A stretch of DNA of 64,000 bases from positions 23,476,745 to 23,540,744 of the forward strand of contig NC_053127.1 of NCBI RefSeq assembly GCF_010015445.1, given 5' to 3'. Made by a program: the position numbers and the translations under genes. Shown here in pieces: positions 1 to 17,600 of this stretch (the stretch's first letter is position 1; the number at the start of each line of letters is the position of its first letter). The notes below the pieces were generated by a model, which saw only the letters and a list, made by a program, of their open reading frames with translations, searched no databases and was not told the origin of the DNA. The stretch is from Perca fluviatilis. Its lineage: Eukaryota > Chordata > Actinopteri > Perciformes > Percidae.

Positions 1-1426
1 CAGCAAAACATAACGTAATACATTCATAAATGTCTTTAAAAAAGAGAAATTAATTAATTAATAAAACTGTCTTCCATTATTTTCTGTTAATCATCTATTA
101 TTCATTCAAAAAGCCATACTAATGAAAAACTCTAATCTAAAAACAAGGGATATTGCAACTGTATTAGTGGAAACATGCTTCAGTACTGAGTTTGATAGAG
201 TGAGTAAGTACACACACACACACACACACACACTGCATAATTTACAATGGTACATCAACGCCAACTTGACAGTTGGCCTGCATGCCTTATGTCATTCACA
301 TAACCACAACATGGTCTGCAGGAGCTCTGTAGCCTTCATCAGTAATGTGAAAACTGTTTTTAAGTGCCTGTGGTACAAATTTATTTTGACTAAAGAAAAC
401 TGGACTCCACATACGTAAACTCCCCCACCAGACATGTTTGATGAATATAAAGACATCCTCCTTGGAATAATGATTTGTATCTGATGTTTTTTCACACATA
501 AACAAGTTCAATTACATCTACACCCTCTTCCTCATCGAAAAATCCACAGCATATTAAAAAAGGTTTAACAACTCGACACAAGACGTCTCCTACTTTACTG
601 AAAAGTGTATGTGCACCGGAGGCTTTAAGTTCCCACTTTATATATTATTTTATAAATCATTTTATTCAATAGAACTCAGTTCGTCCACAACTCAACAATT
701 AGCCGCAGGTGGCGCTAAACACACATTCTGTAACAATGCAGAGCTCATGAAACAGTAGCCCCATATTGCGCATGTTTTCTAAGTCTACTTTAGTGTCCAA
801 TGCAATACTAAGTAAACCAATAAGAAAGAAGTGTAATTTGATTCTTGCTGGAGGTAGGGTTATAATAGTTGCATAATAACAACCACCAATTGGTCAAATG
901 TAGCAGTATACATGGCACGATAAGTTACTCAGGTTGAGCCAATGTTTAATGTGGAGTTTTGTTAGCACAGCTGCGATTCATTTTACAAACAATTTAGCTG
1001 CTACTCTTAAGTGGGATTTTCTTTGCTTCTTTGTCAGGTTTGACACCAAATCTCCAGGCAAACAGATCTCCCTGCTAAGCAGACCAGAGAGATCTGTGCA
1101 ATCAGCCTCCACAGGCCAACTGCCAGCTCCAGACTACACTACTTTGATTACAGTGAGTCAGCTGTCCATCTGAACGCACAGACAACAAGGCTACATATGC
1201 AAGAAAGACTCATTCATGAGGTCAGACAATGAGGACTTATCTGTTGCTGAGTACTTGTAATATTTATTACTTATGTTGTTGAGATTTTATTATATGTTTA
1301 CTGTTCATTTTATTGTTATACTGGTTTTGTTTTTTTAAATTATTACATGTTCAAAATAACTAAACTAGGTACAACAAAATGCACGATTCAACCAAGAACA
1401 GGTAAAATAAAAGTGTATACACTTAC
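1..1426. other. mink1 intron sequence, no further exon seen
   Basis: The next expected mink1 exon would continue the kinase domain after the APP motif with an LCDMHP-like sequence. I looked on the minus strand for this and did not find it. Apart from a short CA repeat nothing recognisable is present, so the mink1 intron probably continues past the left edge. Confidence 0.6.
210..232. repeat. (CA)n microsatellite
   Basis: A pure CA dinucleotide run of about 23 bases. It lies left of the last visible mink1 exon, in what must be a mink1 intron. It also creates a spurious His-Thr reading frame. Confidence 0.9.
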
Positions 1427-7851
<6,425 letters not shown>

Positions 7852-8900
7852 AGCTGGCGAAACTTAGAACCTTAGCTAACAAGTTAGCCAGCTATTTGAC
7901 AAGAGGTACTTGGGGAAAATGTTAAGTGGCTGCTAAAGCGATCTCGCAAGGACTTCTCTAGAGATTAAATATAGCAAACGGGCTGTCCAATATGCTGAAA
8001 CTGTTGCGGAAAAGCACGGTAACGTTAGCACTTAGATTAGCAAACACATCGCAGATTGAGCTGTCACACAGACGCACCCAGCTGACTAGCTCACGTCAAC
8101 TCTGGCCGAGAGCTCTAATGTTATTCGCAGTTGTTTTACTGAATGCCGTTTACAGTATCTGATCAAAACACATTCAACTTAAGAGATTTCAACAAACTGT
8201 TAACGTCACCGTTAGCCGGCCATCGGTACCGTTCTAACAACTGGCAGGTTTTCAATGCGATGCACCTCCACTGTTGTTGAACACCTTGCTGCGTTCATTT
8301 TAACGAGACGCCGCGTCTCTGCTGCACAACATTCAGCTAATATTATCGGTGATAAAATGTTGCGTGTCGCAGAGGAAAACTACTACATAGGTATGGTGTG
8401 CCACTGAAACATTCCTTGTTACGCTGTTAAAGTAAAAAATAACATTTACGGCTTAGCAACGCAATGGTTGTTTTTAAGGAGAACGCAACGTCTGATGTGA
8501 TGGCGTCCGGGTCCGTCCGCACCGCACCAGAACCGACTGTCAATAGAGGTCCTCCAAGAATATTAAGAAAAGTGCGGAAAATGAAAATAATGGCCTCGTT
8601 TGAAAATACGATTATTTGCGAGTGCAGTTGTCAAACTTGTTAACGTCTTAAAATATTCCTCAATTTCGACCAGAGCGCACGTTCATCCGTATACCGAGTC
8701 AGGTGCGTGCGATTAATCCAATGTAGCTAAACTGGTCGGCTAAATAGTCTTTTCCAGAATAAACTTTCCTTCTTCGTCCATTTTCTGTGTTGATAGTCGC
8801 GCCTAGCACTGCCAACCTTCCGGGGAAAGCACAGACAGACAGGCAGGCACTATTTTCTCGACAGCCACCGTAATACTTGTAAACTGGGGCCCTCGACTCT
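7852..8900 (-). promoter_or_regulatory. Probable mink1 5'UTR and promoter zone
   Basis: The stretch directly upstream of the mink1 start codon is visibly richer in CpG than the surrounding introns, for example around 8300-8330, 8510-8530 and 8690-8800. It contains no convincing coding frame and no clear TATA box. A CpG-rich, TATA-less promoter is normal for this kinase family, so I infer that transcription starts here on the minus strand. The exact start site cannot be read from the sequence, and the upstream limit is arbitrary. Confidence 0.4.
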
Positions 8901-9965
8901 TACGCGTTGCTTCCCTTCTCCAGCGTCCAAATTGTATGACTTTGTAGTTGTAGTCCAACACTACAGACACGGTGCAGCTTCAAACAGCGGCTATAAGACA
9001 AACTTGTTATTTCGCCATGTTTTGCTTCCCGAGTCCTCCCTCCCACTCTCAGCCTTGTTGTAGTCTTGCGGAGTTGTACAGACGATTGGCTGCACATAAC
9101 ACTCCTCAAGTGTTTTCTCCTCTTGGAAAGCTACGGTGCTTCATCAGGGACAAATTACCTGGAAGATTACAGTGGACCTCAACCTACGCAACTGCCTCTG
9201 TCTGCAGAGCCGAGCTCGTCCTCTCACCTCTGCAGGGACGGGCACACAGACATTTGGAGGGACTATTGCTCTAGCGAATGTCTTAAAACTTTTTTTTTTC
9301 TCATTTTGTTAAGTGTTTTAATAAAATGTAACAATTGTTATTGCTGTGTGCAAAATCTGTTCTTCTCCTTATCACACTATAAAAGTATGTGTAAGCTCAT
9401 CAGAGACTTTGAAGATGGAGCTGTCTCCAAATTAAACATTAATATAATTCTGAATAAGTTTGTACATTTAAATTAAGAATACTATTGTGCACATCATCTA
9501 CCTTTCTCCTTATCACACTTTTACTGACATGGCTCTTTTATAGTAACTCTCTAATGTATTAGAGATGTAGGCCTAGCTGTCATATAGCCTAGCTGTCTGA
9601 TTTGTTGTGTGATGCACCGCATGCTCTTCCTCACTCTCTGGTCTGGAGCCTTGTGGTAGGGCCTCATCTTGAATAGAATGATTAGAATCAGAATTACGTA
9701 ACGTATGTTGTATACTGTATTTTGTATGTTTTAGCAAAAGACGCACTAAGACAACTGAACACCAACACTAGTGCAGCCAGTTCGCCACCTTACTTCCTGG
9801 TTTATTCCCGTCATAACTACTACGGCCACTAGAGGGCAGGGCCAGGTCGTAATTGCACAAACGACCTATGGGAAAGTTTCTCGGGGAAGGACAGTCTCTT
9901 TAATATTAATCATCTCTCTAGATTATAACATTTAAAGTGATAACAACTACCGTAATTCTGAAACT

Positions 9966-10075
9966 CGCAAGTTTAAATCAATGTTGAATATTCGCAAGTT
10001 GAAGTCAATGTTGAAAATTCGCAAGTTAAAGTCAATGTTGAAAATTCACAAGTTGAAAATTCACAAGCTGAAATC
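9966..10075. repeat. Minisatellite, 27-bp period
   Basis: Tandem units begin CGCAAGTT at 9966, 9993 and 10020 and, degenerate as CACAAG, at 10047 and 10062. The core is CAAGTT(G/T)AA(G/A)TCAATGTTGAA. It lies inside the hAT-like element. The period and near identity of units exclude a CRISPR array: there are no variable spacers, and the host is a eukaryote. Confidence 0.85.
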
Positions 10076-10124
10076 TACATAGGAAACCACATCCATATAT
10101 CATGATCACTTCTGTGTGACTTAC

Positions 10125-10226
10125 CTTAAGCAGGGTTTGAACCCACTTTTCCTGGGTGTCAGTCAGCATCAGTCCCCACTGGACCATCTCCGAGGATAAG
10201 AAAGAAGAAACATCACCTTCATCAAC
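10125..10226 (-). other. Exon-like segment that is also tRNA-like
   Basis: On the minus strand this 102-base stretch is open for 34 codons (starting VDEGDVSSFLSS, ending WVQTLLK). It is preceded by a pyrimidine-rich tract ending CAG and followed by GTAAGT, so it looks like a phase-0 internal exon. It belongs to no gene I recognise. The same bases contain TGGTCCAGTGG and, 43 bases later, GGTTCAAACCC. These match RNA polymerase III A- and B-box consensus at tRNA spacing. As it lies inside a transposon relic, a tRNA-derived origin is the more likely reading. Confidence 0.35.
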
Positions 10227-10487
10227 CTGATGAGAAACAAAGTTTGTCTATTCCTTCTGTTTCCCCTTAAACCTCTTCAACAGATAATCCATTAAAAAAA
10301 TCTTAAATGTGCCTAATCCTTCAAAAAACCTTTAACACTTTCCAAGACACAAGTGATAACCAGTCAAAACCCTTTAATATCTAGTGTAATACATTTATCT
10401 ATCGATTAAATAACCTGAAACCAGCTTCACAGATGTCAAGCGACTCTGTGAAGTTTAACCTTAATTTAAATATTGAGATGACTTCTC

Positions 10488-10565
10488 AGAGCCCTGAGAG
10501 CTCAGTTGGAAGAGAAACTGTTTCACAGTTTGAAGGTTGTGAGTTCAAATCCCATCTTTTTTTTT
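10488..10565 (+). pseudogene. tRNA-derived sequence (SINE head or tRNA pseudogene)
   Basis: AGCTCAGTTGG (A box) is followed 43 bases later by AGTTCAAATC (B box). A possible anticodon arm between them pairs AAACT with AGTTT around the loop GTTTCAC, which would place UUC as anticodon. The T arm is mostly paired. The 3' acceptor strand is missing and is replaced by a T run from about 10558 that would terminate RNA polymerase III. It is therefore not a working tRNA gene; a SINE head or pseudogene is the best reading. Confidence 0.55.
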
Positions 10566-13500
10566 TCTGTTTCATAAAGTATTCTCTTATTGTGAAAAGC
10601 CTGTCCATGAACTCATTAAAATGCATCAGAGGTGGAAATCAGTCCCAAGTTACATGTTTCTTTCTACTTTTAGGACGAAGAGTAAAAACATTTTATCAAC
10701 TCACCAAACAGGAAATGACTCATACTCTAGCTAAAACGTCTCAGAGGAGTTTGAACCTGCTGATGGAGGCCACACTGACGTTTTCGGCCTGGTCTCATGG
10801 GATATATGTACCTCTGGCCACGTTTTTGCAATGCCACAAATATGTTCTGTCAGGTACTCTATATTCTGAGTTTTGAGGAACAAATGTCCACTGGAAGTGC
10901 TAAAGAGAAGAACTGTAATGTGGCTGAAATGGGTTGTACTTTATTATTTTATATTATTAATTAACAAATTTCTGTATTTTAAAATGTATTTTAATTAGAA
11001 GCAGCCTATATGTCGTGCCTGCACCACATATTGTTTCTGTCAGAAAACATGCTCAATTTTACTAATGATGGACTGCCACAACAGCTAAAAAAAGGAAATA
11101 AATAAAAAAAAAAGACAAAGTTTATTTAGGTTTATTTTTCTCCAGAGGGGTAGTCAGCCAATAACGCGTTGTTGCCCGGGCAACATTAGCCTGTACCTGT
11201 GCACGTCCCTGCATCTCTAATATACTTGTCCTGCACTGACCTACTTTGTCACTGAACAGATCTCATACATAAGTTCAATTAAATTCTACTTCAGCTGGAT
11301 AACTAAAAAACTGCTAAATATCATCCATAGTGTGTATTTTGTCATTATGTGATGGTTTTCTGTTCTTTATTTTGCTCTGATGTGTCTGCAACCTGTACAG
11401 CTAGTAGTCCAATAAGACAGGCCGCCTACTTTATCTCTAACAGATCATAATGCTTGTCAATAATGCATGACTCAATTCCAAAGCTGTCCACCTAGACTTT
11501 AAAAAACAATCAGGCATGCCATAAAAACTGAGGCTAAATGGCAATAACCTAGGGATTGCATTTTTGCTTTATTGAACATTTCAGCATTCACATAGAAAAT
11601 AAATCTAATTAAATTTTTGTGTTAAATATTTTAATTTATTTTAAGATATTTCCTATAAAACATGTCCCATTTCTGTGTCCACCCAGTCTCAAAATGTCTC
11701 TATTAAAATAGATTATTTCATCCAAGAATAAACAGATAGCAAAGGATGTTACTGTAAGTTGCAGTAATAAATCAGTGGTTTCCAGAGGATATAAGTAGGC
11801 TACATTATCACAAATATTAGGATTTCTTTCCCCCTCTTAGTTTTACGCAAGCTTGTAAAATGTCACAATCTGTCTCTAGATGATAGCAGTATTTCTGGCC
11901 GTGGAAAGCAATTTTTGATTAACACGCATCTTTATAGTGGTCTATTGTCGAGATTTTAGGAGCATCGTAAATAGAATTATGATTCTCTATGTAATATTTA
12001 AAGTAAACATGCCATTACAGAAAATGCATGTTTTTTCCTATTTTCATATTAAGATATTGTTTATATTTATACCGTATGTTCTCACTTAAATAAATGCCTA
12101 CATAGAAAGTTTGCCATTTTAAAATCATTAAAAAAAAACAAGTTTATTGAGGAAACAAGAAAAGTAACAAACCTGAAAGTACAAGTTGACTGTACTTACA
12201 TGTAAGTGATTGAGTAAGAATATGTATTATCTCTCTACACCTGAGTGTTAGTAACCTATACATTAGCAACTCTAAGGTAATAAACTAAACCCAGATTTGC
12301 ATACACAAAGGTTTTCAAGTAGTGACTGTTAATGGATTATAGGGAAAAGTTAAAAACACAATCATCTATTAGTAATGTATTCATAAAAATATATTGGTAA
12401 TGCTGGCTATTAGTTGAATAAAAATAAAATTCATGATAGAAACAGTATAAGGTTACTTCTCAGTATATCACAGACATTTCTTCTGGATCTTTTAAACAAA
12501 GAATAACCCTCAAGGCAACCATTTTGTGCTTTATAAGAGAGACTAAATACCCAGCTTCTAGTGTGCACGGGATCAAAGTGGCCTTTTAATACCTTCTGAA
12601 GGAAAGTGTGACTAGTTCTGAAGCCAGCAATTTCTGAACACATATGGTTTTCCTAGCTCCTCTGTGAAAGGGGCTACATGTAGAGGCAAGGCGGCATTCA
12701 CGTGGGACACTTGGCATCTGTTAGATTCACAGACACGTATGCACTGAAACCACCTTGGTAGTGTTGTTGACTTGTGGGCATGTCTTGAAAGCGTATGATT
12801 AAGTCTGTACAGTTTCACTGGTTCTGTCATAGGTTCAGCAAATTTCCACTTTTTAGGATTATGAACTGGATTATCACTTCAAGTAACCATTAACATACAG
12901 GTCTCTTTAAAATACATTGAACATGTTCAATGTCCAATGAGAACAACAGCAAAAGGTTAGGAATATAAAACATAAAGTCCCATTCAAAAGTTTCATATAC
13001 TGCCTATTGTCTGCCTCTTTGCTGGTTGTTCTTTAAACACTCTAAAAACCTTGACATGATACAAGTGCTTTGCAGAGGCACTGATAAAACTTGGCATGAA
13101 TGTGTGTCATGTAAGAAACCTTCAAACATGTAAACATTGTGTTTCCCCAAGTGTTCAATCTCAGGATACAGCAATTACTCACTTCCTCCCACCTTGGTCA
13201 AACAATTTTTCTGTCACCCATGTCTTACAGCTAATGGAATGGAATCATGCATCACGTTTTGTTATTGCATAAAAGTAACCCAGGTCCTGCTTTTCTATAT
13301 GAGGAAGGCAGCATCTGCTGTATGTTCTGCTGAATTGTTACATATTTCCAAATCAGCCAATGTAATGTTTCAAAAGGGGTATGCTACATATTTGTCCAGT
13401 ACAAGACTTGCTCAACACAGTTCCTCATGGCTCAGTAAAGGGAATTAGCAGGTTTTAAGGTGTAATTTTATATTTAAAAAAATATAATTGTATATAATAT

Positions 13501-14052
13501 ATAAATAAATATATTGTGGTGTAAGGCTAAAAATATGACTCAATGTTGCTCAATTGGAATTGCACCATGAATGAAAGCCACATTATGTCACTACTCAGTT
13601 ATAGTGTTATGGCCAAATGTAATGCCTTAATTAAAGCCTGGTGCATGAAAATGAATATAGATTTGCAAGAAATTTGATGGCACCTGGACACAGAATGATT
13701 ATTATTTATTATTATATTATTAATTAGAATTGTGGAGCCCACATGGAAATAGCTGAAGTAGATAGTGGAATGTTCTGTTCTGCTGACATGGTGAAATAAT
13801 AATTAAATCTGGTTGTCATGGTGCCTTTAAAAGACAAAAACAATTAACGGTAAATCAACCTAGCACCCTTTTATTATCTTTTCCTCCTTTTTTTCCCCTC
13901 TCACAGTTTTCCCACCCAATCTTTCATCCAAAAATATTAAAATGACTTTTCTCTATCCGATTTCAATAATACTTTCGATTTTCCAATACACCATCCTGAT
14001 TTAGTAGGTTATCCCTCTTCTCAGTACTCTCCCATTTCTGCTCTATCCAGTC

Positions 14053-14058
14053 TTTATT
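14053..14058 (-). other. Candidate pld2 polyadenylation signal
   Basis: AATAAA on the minus strand, about 570 bases beyond the pld2 stop codon. Position and orientation fit, but other signals further on cannot be excluded. Confidence 0.35.
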
Positions 14059-14154
14059 TCAGCTACAATTCAGTCATCTCTTTATATCTGTCACCATAAC
14101 AACCACAAATGTTCTGACAGATTTGCTGGCACTGCAGTAAGAGGTGAAGCCTCA

Positions 14155-14189
14155 GAGGGAGGGAGGGAGAGAGGGAGAGAGAGAGAGAG
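14155..14189. repeat. Polypurine (GGGA/GA)n tract
   Basis: A 35-base purine-only run made of GGGA then GA units. It is simple-sequence DNA in the spacer downstream of pld2. Confidence 0.85.
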
Positions 14190-14629
14190 CCACCCACCCA
14201 AAAACCTTGCACCAATAAATGTACACTATGTTCCCAGATCATGTGAGATGCTTGATTTCCAATACAAACTCGCAATCCTCTCCTGACTCACACATTCATT
14301 TATGTGTGTTTAACACCACCGCCAGCCCTGCAGTTCAGATTGCACTGTAGTGCAAGGTATGAGGCAGACACTATCGTCGTGAATAAACTGTCCAGTTCAG
14401 GTGAATCTACTAATTTTCTAAAGTTTTAAATCATAATAAAATCTACATTTCAGTGGTTATGTTCAAGCTAGCTCATTGTCAGTCAAAAAGACAATATAAA
14501 AAACATCAATGATGCACAAAGAACTTGGGTTTAGTGTACTGTGCTGAGCATTAGAAACGACAAAGAGGAGCATGTGGTACAGCAGCCCTTTAACTGTTAC
14601 GTAGTGGTCTGATCTGGGCTGAGCTGCGG

Positions 14630-17600
14630 TTATGTCCACAGGCCGACAGGAGCCATGCCTTCTTTAGTGCCCAGTGGAGGCAGCAGGTTCTCCTCACACA
14701 GGAACCTCAGGGGGAAGTGGACCAGCAGCCCTCGGACGGCCTTCAGCTCCTCTATGGCCTGCTCAGGGTCTGTGTCACAGAGGCGCTCCTTGCTGGAGTA
14801 CTCCTTCAGCTCTCGCATGTTGTGGACAGAGTTGTGGGGCAGGCATTTGAAGACCTGTAGTAGACCGACCAAGGAGAACAAAGAAGATGTTAGAAAAACT
14901 GAAACTACACATTGCTACTTTTAAGAATAAAAAGATTGTGATTTATGATACACTGGCATTTATTTTATGTATACCTTGTCATAAATGGTGGCATTCAGTT
15001 TAGCAGGTGCATTCCAGTTCAAGAAGAAGAATTCATCGCTGATTGGATCATCAACATTGATACTTGGGTCTGAAGAAGCTCCAACAAGAACACTGGTGGG
15101 GAAAAAAAATAATGGCCAAACGTTCATCAATCACAGTGCATTCAAATACAAAGGTTCTGTCACAATATGGTTTGAAGTTCTTAAGTTAGAATTACACTAT
15201 ATCTTCTTTGCATGTGGGGAATTATTGCTATTTTTCCACAGAATTGTCATCTGAGATGATTTTCTTGTAAATCAGAAAATATATAGGTGGTTTCTCACTT
15301 GTTGCCAGTTTGCATTTGGTAGCTGACACTTCCAATAAATGCAAACTAAACTAGTCTTGATGTTTTTCACGACAGGCAGGTAGGTGATACACTCCCTTTA
15401 AAACTGTATCATGTCTAGAGGTAGTAACCGTTAACAGTCATACATTAACAGAATGTCCTATTTCTTCCTGACCTGAAACACTGTTTACGCAGAGTGAGGG
15501 TGAGGGGTCCTGCCTGGTACTCCTGCCCTCCCATGATAGAAAGGACACGCTCTTCATCTTCCACAAACACTGCCATCTCACTGTCTCTGCTGCCCAGCAT
15601 GCTGCGGTCATTGATGTTTGCGGATCCTGGAGCACATTTGGAAAGCAAGAGCATTAACAATCTGTCTTTTCAGAAGCAGCTCTCATCAAACCAGTATTCA
15701 ACGAATGAAGCAACTATCAGAATAAAATAGCTTTTTTTCTAGTTCAGCACAGTGTAATCTGTATATTTTTTGTTCAGAAATGGATTTGAAATGAAATGTT
15801 GCAGGCCTATACTCTATAAGATATGAAATCTGTAGAACTCAAAGCTGACAAAGCATCATCATGGGGCTGTGGAAGAAATTCAACCTTGGCAAACAAAACA
15901 GAGATTTACAAGGGCTTTAAAGTTTTAATCCCTACATTTTACTTCCTGTAATAAAAGGCCATGCAATGTTTTGCCTGTTGAACACTCTTAATGTGAACAA
16001 GCAGCAGTGGGAAATATTAGGTTTGCATTAGCGGTAAACTTAATGCAGCTTTAATATGGCATTAGGAGAGTGAACATAACACAGTGAGGCTGATATCAAT
16101 TAGATAAATTACAAACAGTAAGACTGGATTATATGCATGCATTGTTTGCTGGGAATCCCTCGTGTGTGAAGGCAATTTGAATCCAGCGCAGGAATGGCAA
16201 GCTCAATGATGACTCAAGAGCAAAATGATAATCTGTCTTTGAATAGTTTGTGCCGGTGGTGACTCACCAATGATATAGCAGCGGTCATCGGCAATGAGGG
16301 TCTTGCTGTGAACATAGATGAGCTCTGTGACAAGGGACTGGGAGAGCTGGGAATGTGTTCTCAGGCCGCAGAGTGTGATGTACTCCGTCCACAGGTCCTT
16401 AACTGGGGGGCAAACCAAAATCACATAATTTACAAGAGATAATACAAAAACTGTGAAAATGTATTCAGAAACTCACATAGACTCTTAAAGTGGATGTGAA
16501 AAGAAGAAGAAGTCAAGGGTGAACATGGAGACTGGTGGGCAGATACCTAGTACCAGTAGCTTCAGTTTAAAGGAGCAACACGAAGAGAAAGAAAGAAACA
16601 TGTTAGAGAGGAAACAGGTGGTATTTTATGTTGTCAGGTGGATTTTTGTGTGGAAATGAGAGCAGATAAATGGCAGAAAACTCACCTTCACTAAGTCTTG
16701 ACAGGATGGAGTGCTCCCCTCGGCACATGGTCCTGGGACATTATTGTCCATTAAAATGACATAATTAACACAATATAGGACAATTATATAATAATAAATC
16801 ATAAAAAAAAAAACTCAATAATCTTGATAAACAGAATATCTTCTGTTAGTTCACTTCTGGGCGTAACATTCACCACAAACTTGGAAAACAAAATCTGGTG
16901 GATGAATTACAAAGAGTGAGACTTTAATAATACTGCCATGCTGTGTACTGGCAGTAACAACAGGGTGACTGGGCTCGTCAGAATAAAAAAGGTATATACA
17001 GTCTATGAAAAGGTCTCAAGGACACAAAACCTGTGATCCACATCGTTTTAACAATCAGTGAGAGAGATGAGGAAAATCAATTACAACTCTACATGATTGG
17101 AGCCAGAAGAAAGTTCAAAGGTTGTGTCTCTTTGTTGTTTCTTTAGGTTATTGTAAGTTATAATGCTTGTTCTGGTCTGTGGGCTGAGTGCAGAATGATA
17201 ACGGGAGGAAAGGGCTCTCACCTGAAAGTGAAGTGCAAAATAGCTTGGATGGCATTTCCACCTCCTGCACCGATGTCTCCCTCAAATCCAGGAAGTAGAG
17301 GAATCACCACAAACACTCTGTACTTCTTCTGCTCTCTGCAGTAAGACACAATGTTAACATTTGCATTGTCTCCAAGTGTACTATTTAAACATTAATACAA
17401 GTGGACTATTCCTTTTACTCATATTTCTATTCTGTGTTCTGATTTGTTAGGCAAATGCTGGAATGTACTCTTTTTTTTTTTTGTTTAAATCCACTTTGAG
17501 CTTCATGAAAAACTGCTTTATAACTGCAAGGTTCAAGAACGTGTGTATGCAAAATGAACAAAGCGCCACATAAATCTGTCTAGTACACTCAAACCAGACC

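Larger units (their letters stand above)
9233..11211. mobile_element. hAT-like DNA transposon relic with terminal inverted repeats
   Basis: The left end reads CAGGGACGGGCACACAG (from 9233). The right end, reverse-complemented, reads CAGGGACGTGCACAGG (ending 11211). The flanking octamers are CACCTCTG (9225-9232) and CATCTCTA (11212-11219), identical at 6 of 8 positions. Terminal CAGGG and an 8-bp target duplication are the signature of hAT elements. No transposase frame is visible, so this is a non-autonomous or decayed copy. A related copy lies in inverted orientation at 39334-40556: 9277-9930 and about 11085-11211 match it. The middle (9931 to about 11080) is not shared and holds a 27-bp minisatellite and two tRNA-like segments. 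Confidence 0.75.
11220..14629. other. Intergenic spacer downstream of pld2
   Basis: AT-rich sequence between the hAT-like element and the pld2 stop codon. It probably includes the pld2 3'UTR at its right end; a minus-strand AATAAA lies at 14053-14058. A purine-rich (GGGA)/(GA) tract occupies 14155-14189. Short open frames at 12431-12830 and 13137-13448 show no recognisable domains and I do not call them. Confidence 0.5.

Noticed and set aside
8972..9476. Two overlapping open frames of 100 and 136 codons on the plus strand
   Set aside because: They run from the mink1 upstream region across the left end of the hAT-like element; similarity to the second copy of that element does not preserve the frame.
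9966..10075. Possible CRISPR-like array
   Set aside because: Units are contiguous with no variable spacers, and the DNA is vertebrate; it is a minisatellite.
10433..10876. A 147-codon plus-strand frame
   Set aside because: It contains a tRNA-derived segment and T runs inside a transposon relic; no recognisable protein content.
14985..15254. Plus-strand frame of 89 codons
   Set aside because: Antisense to pld2 coding exon 22 and adjoining intron.
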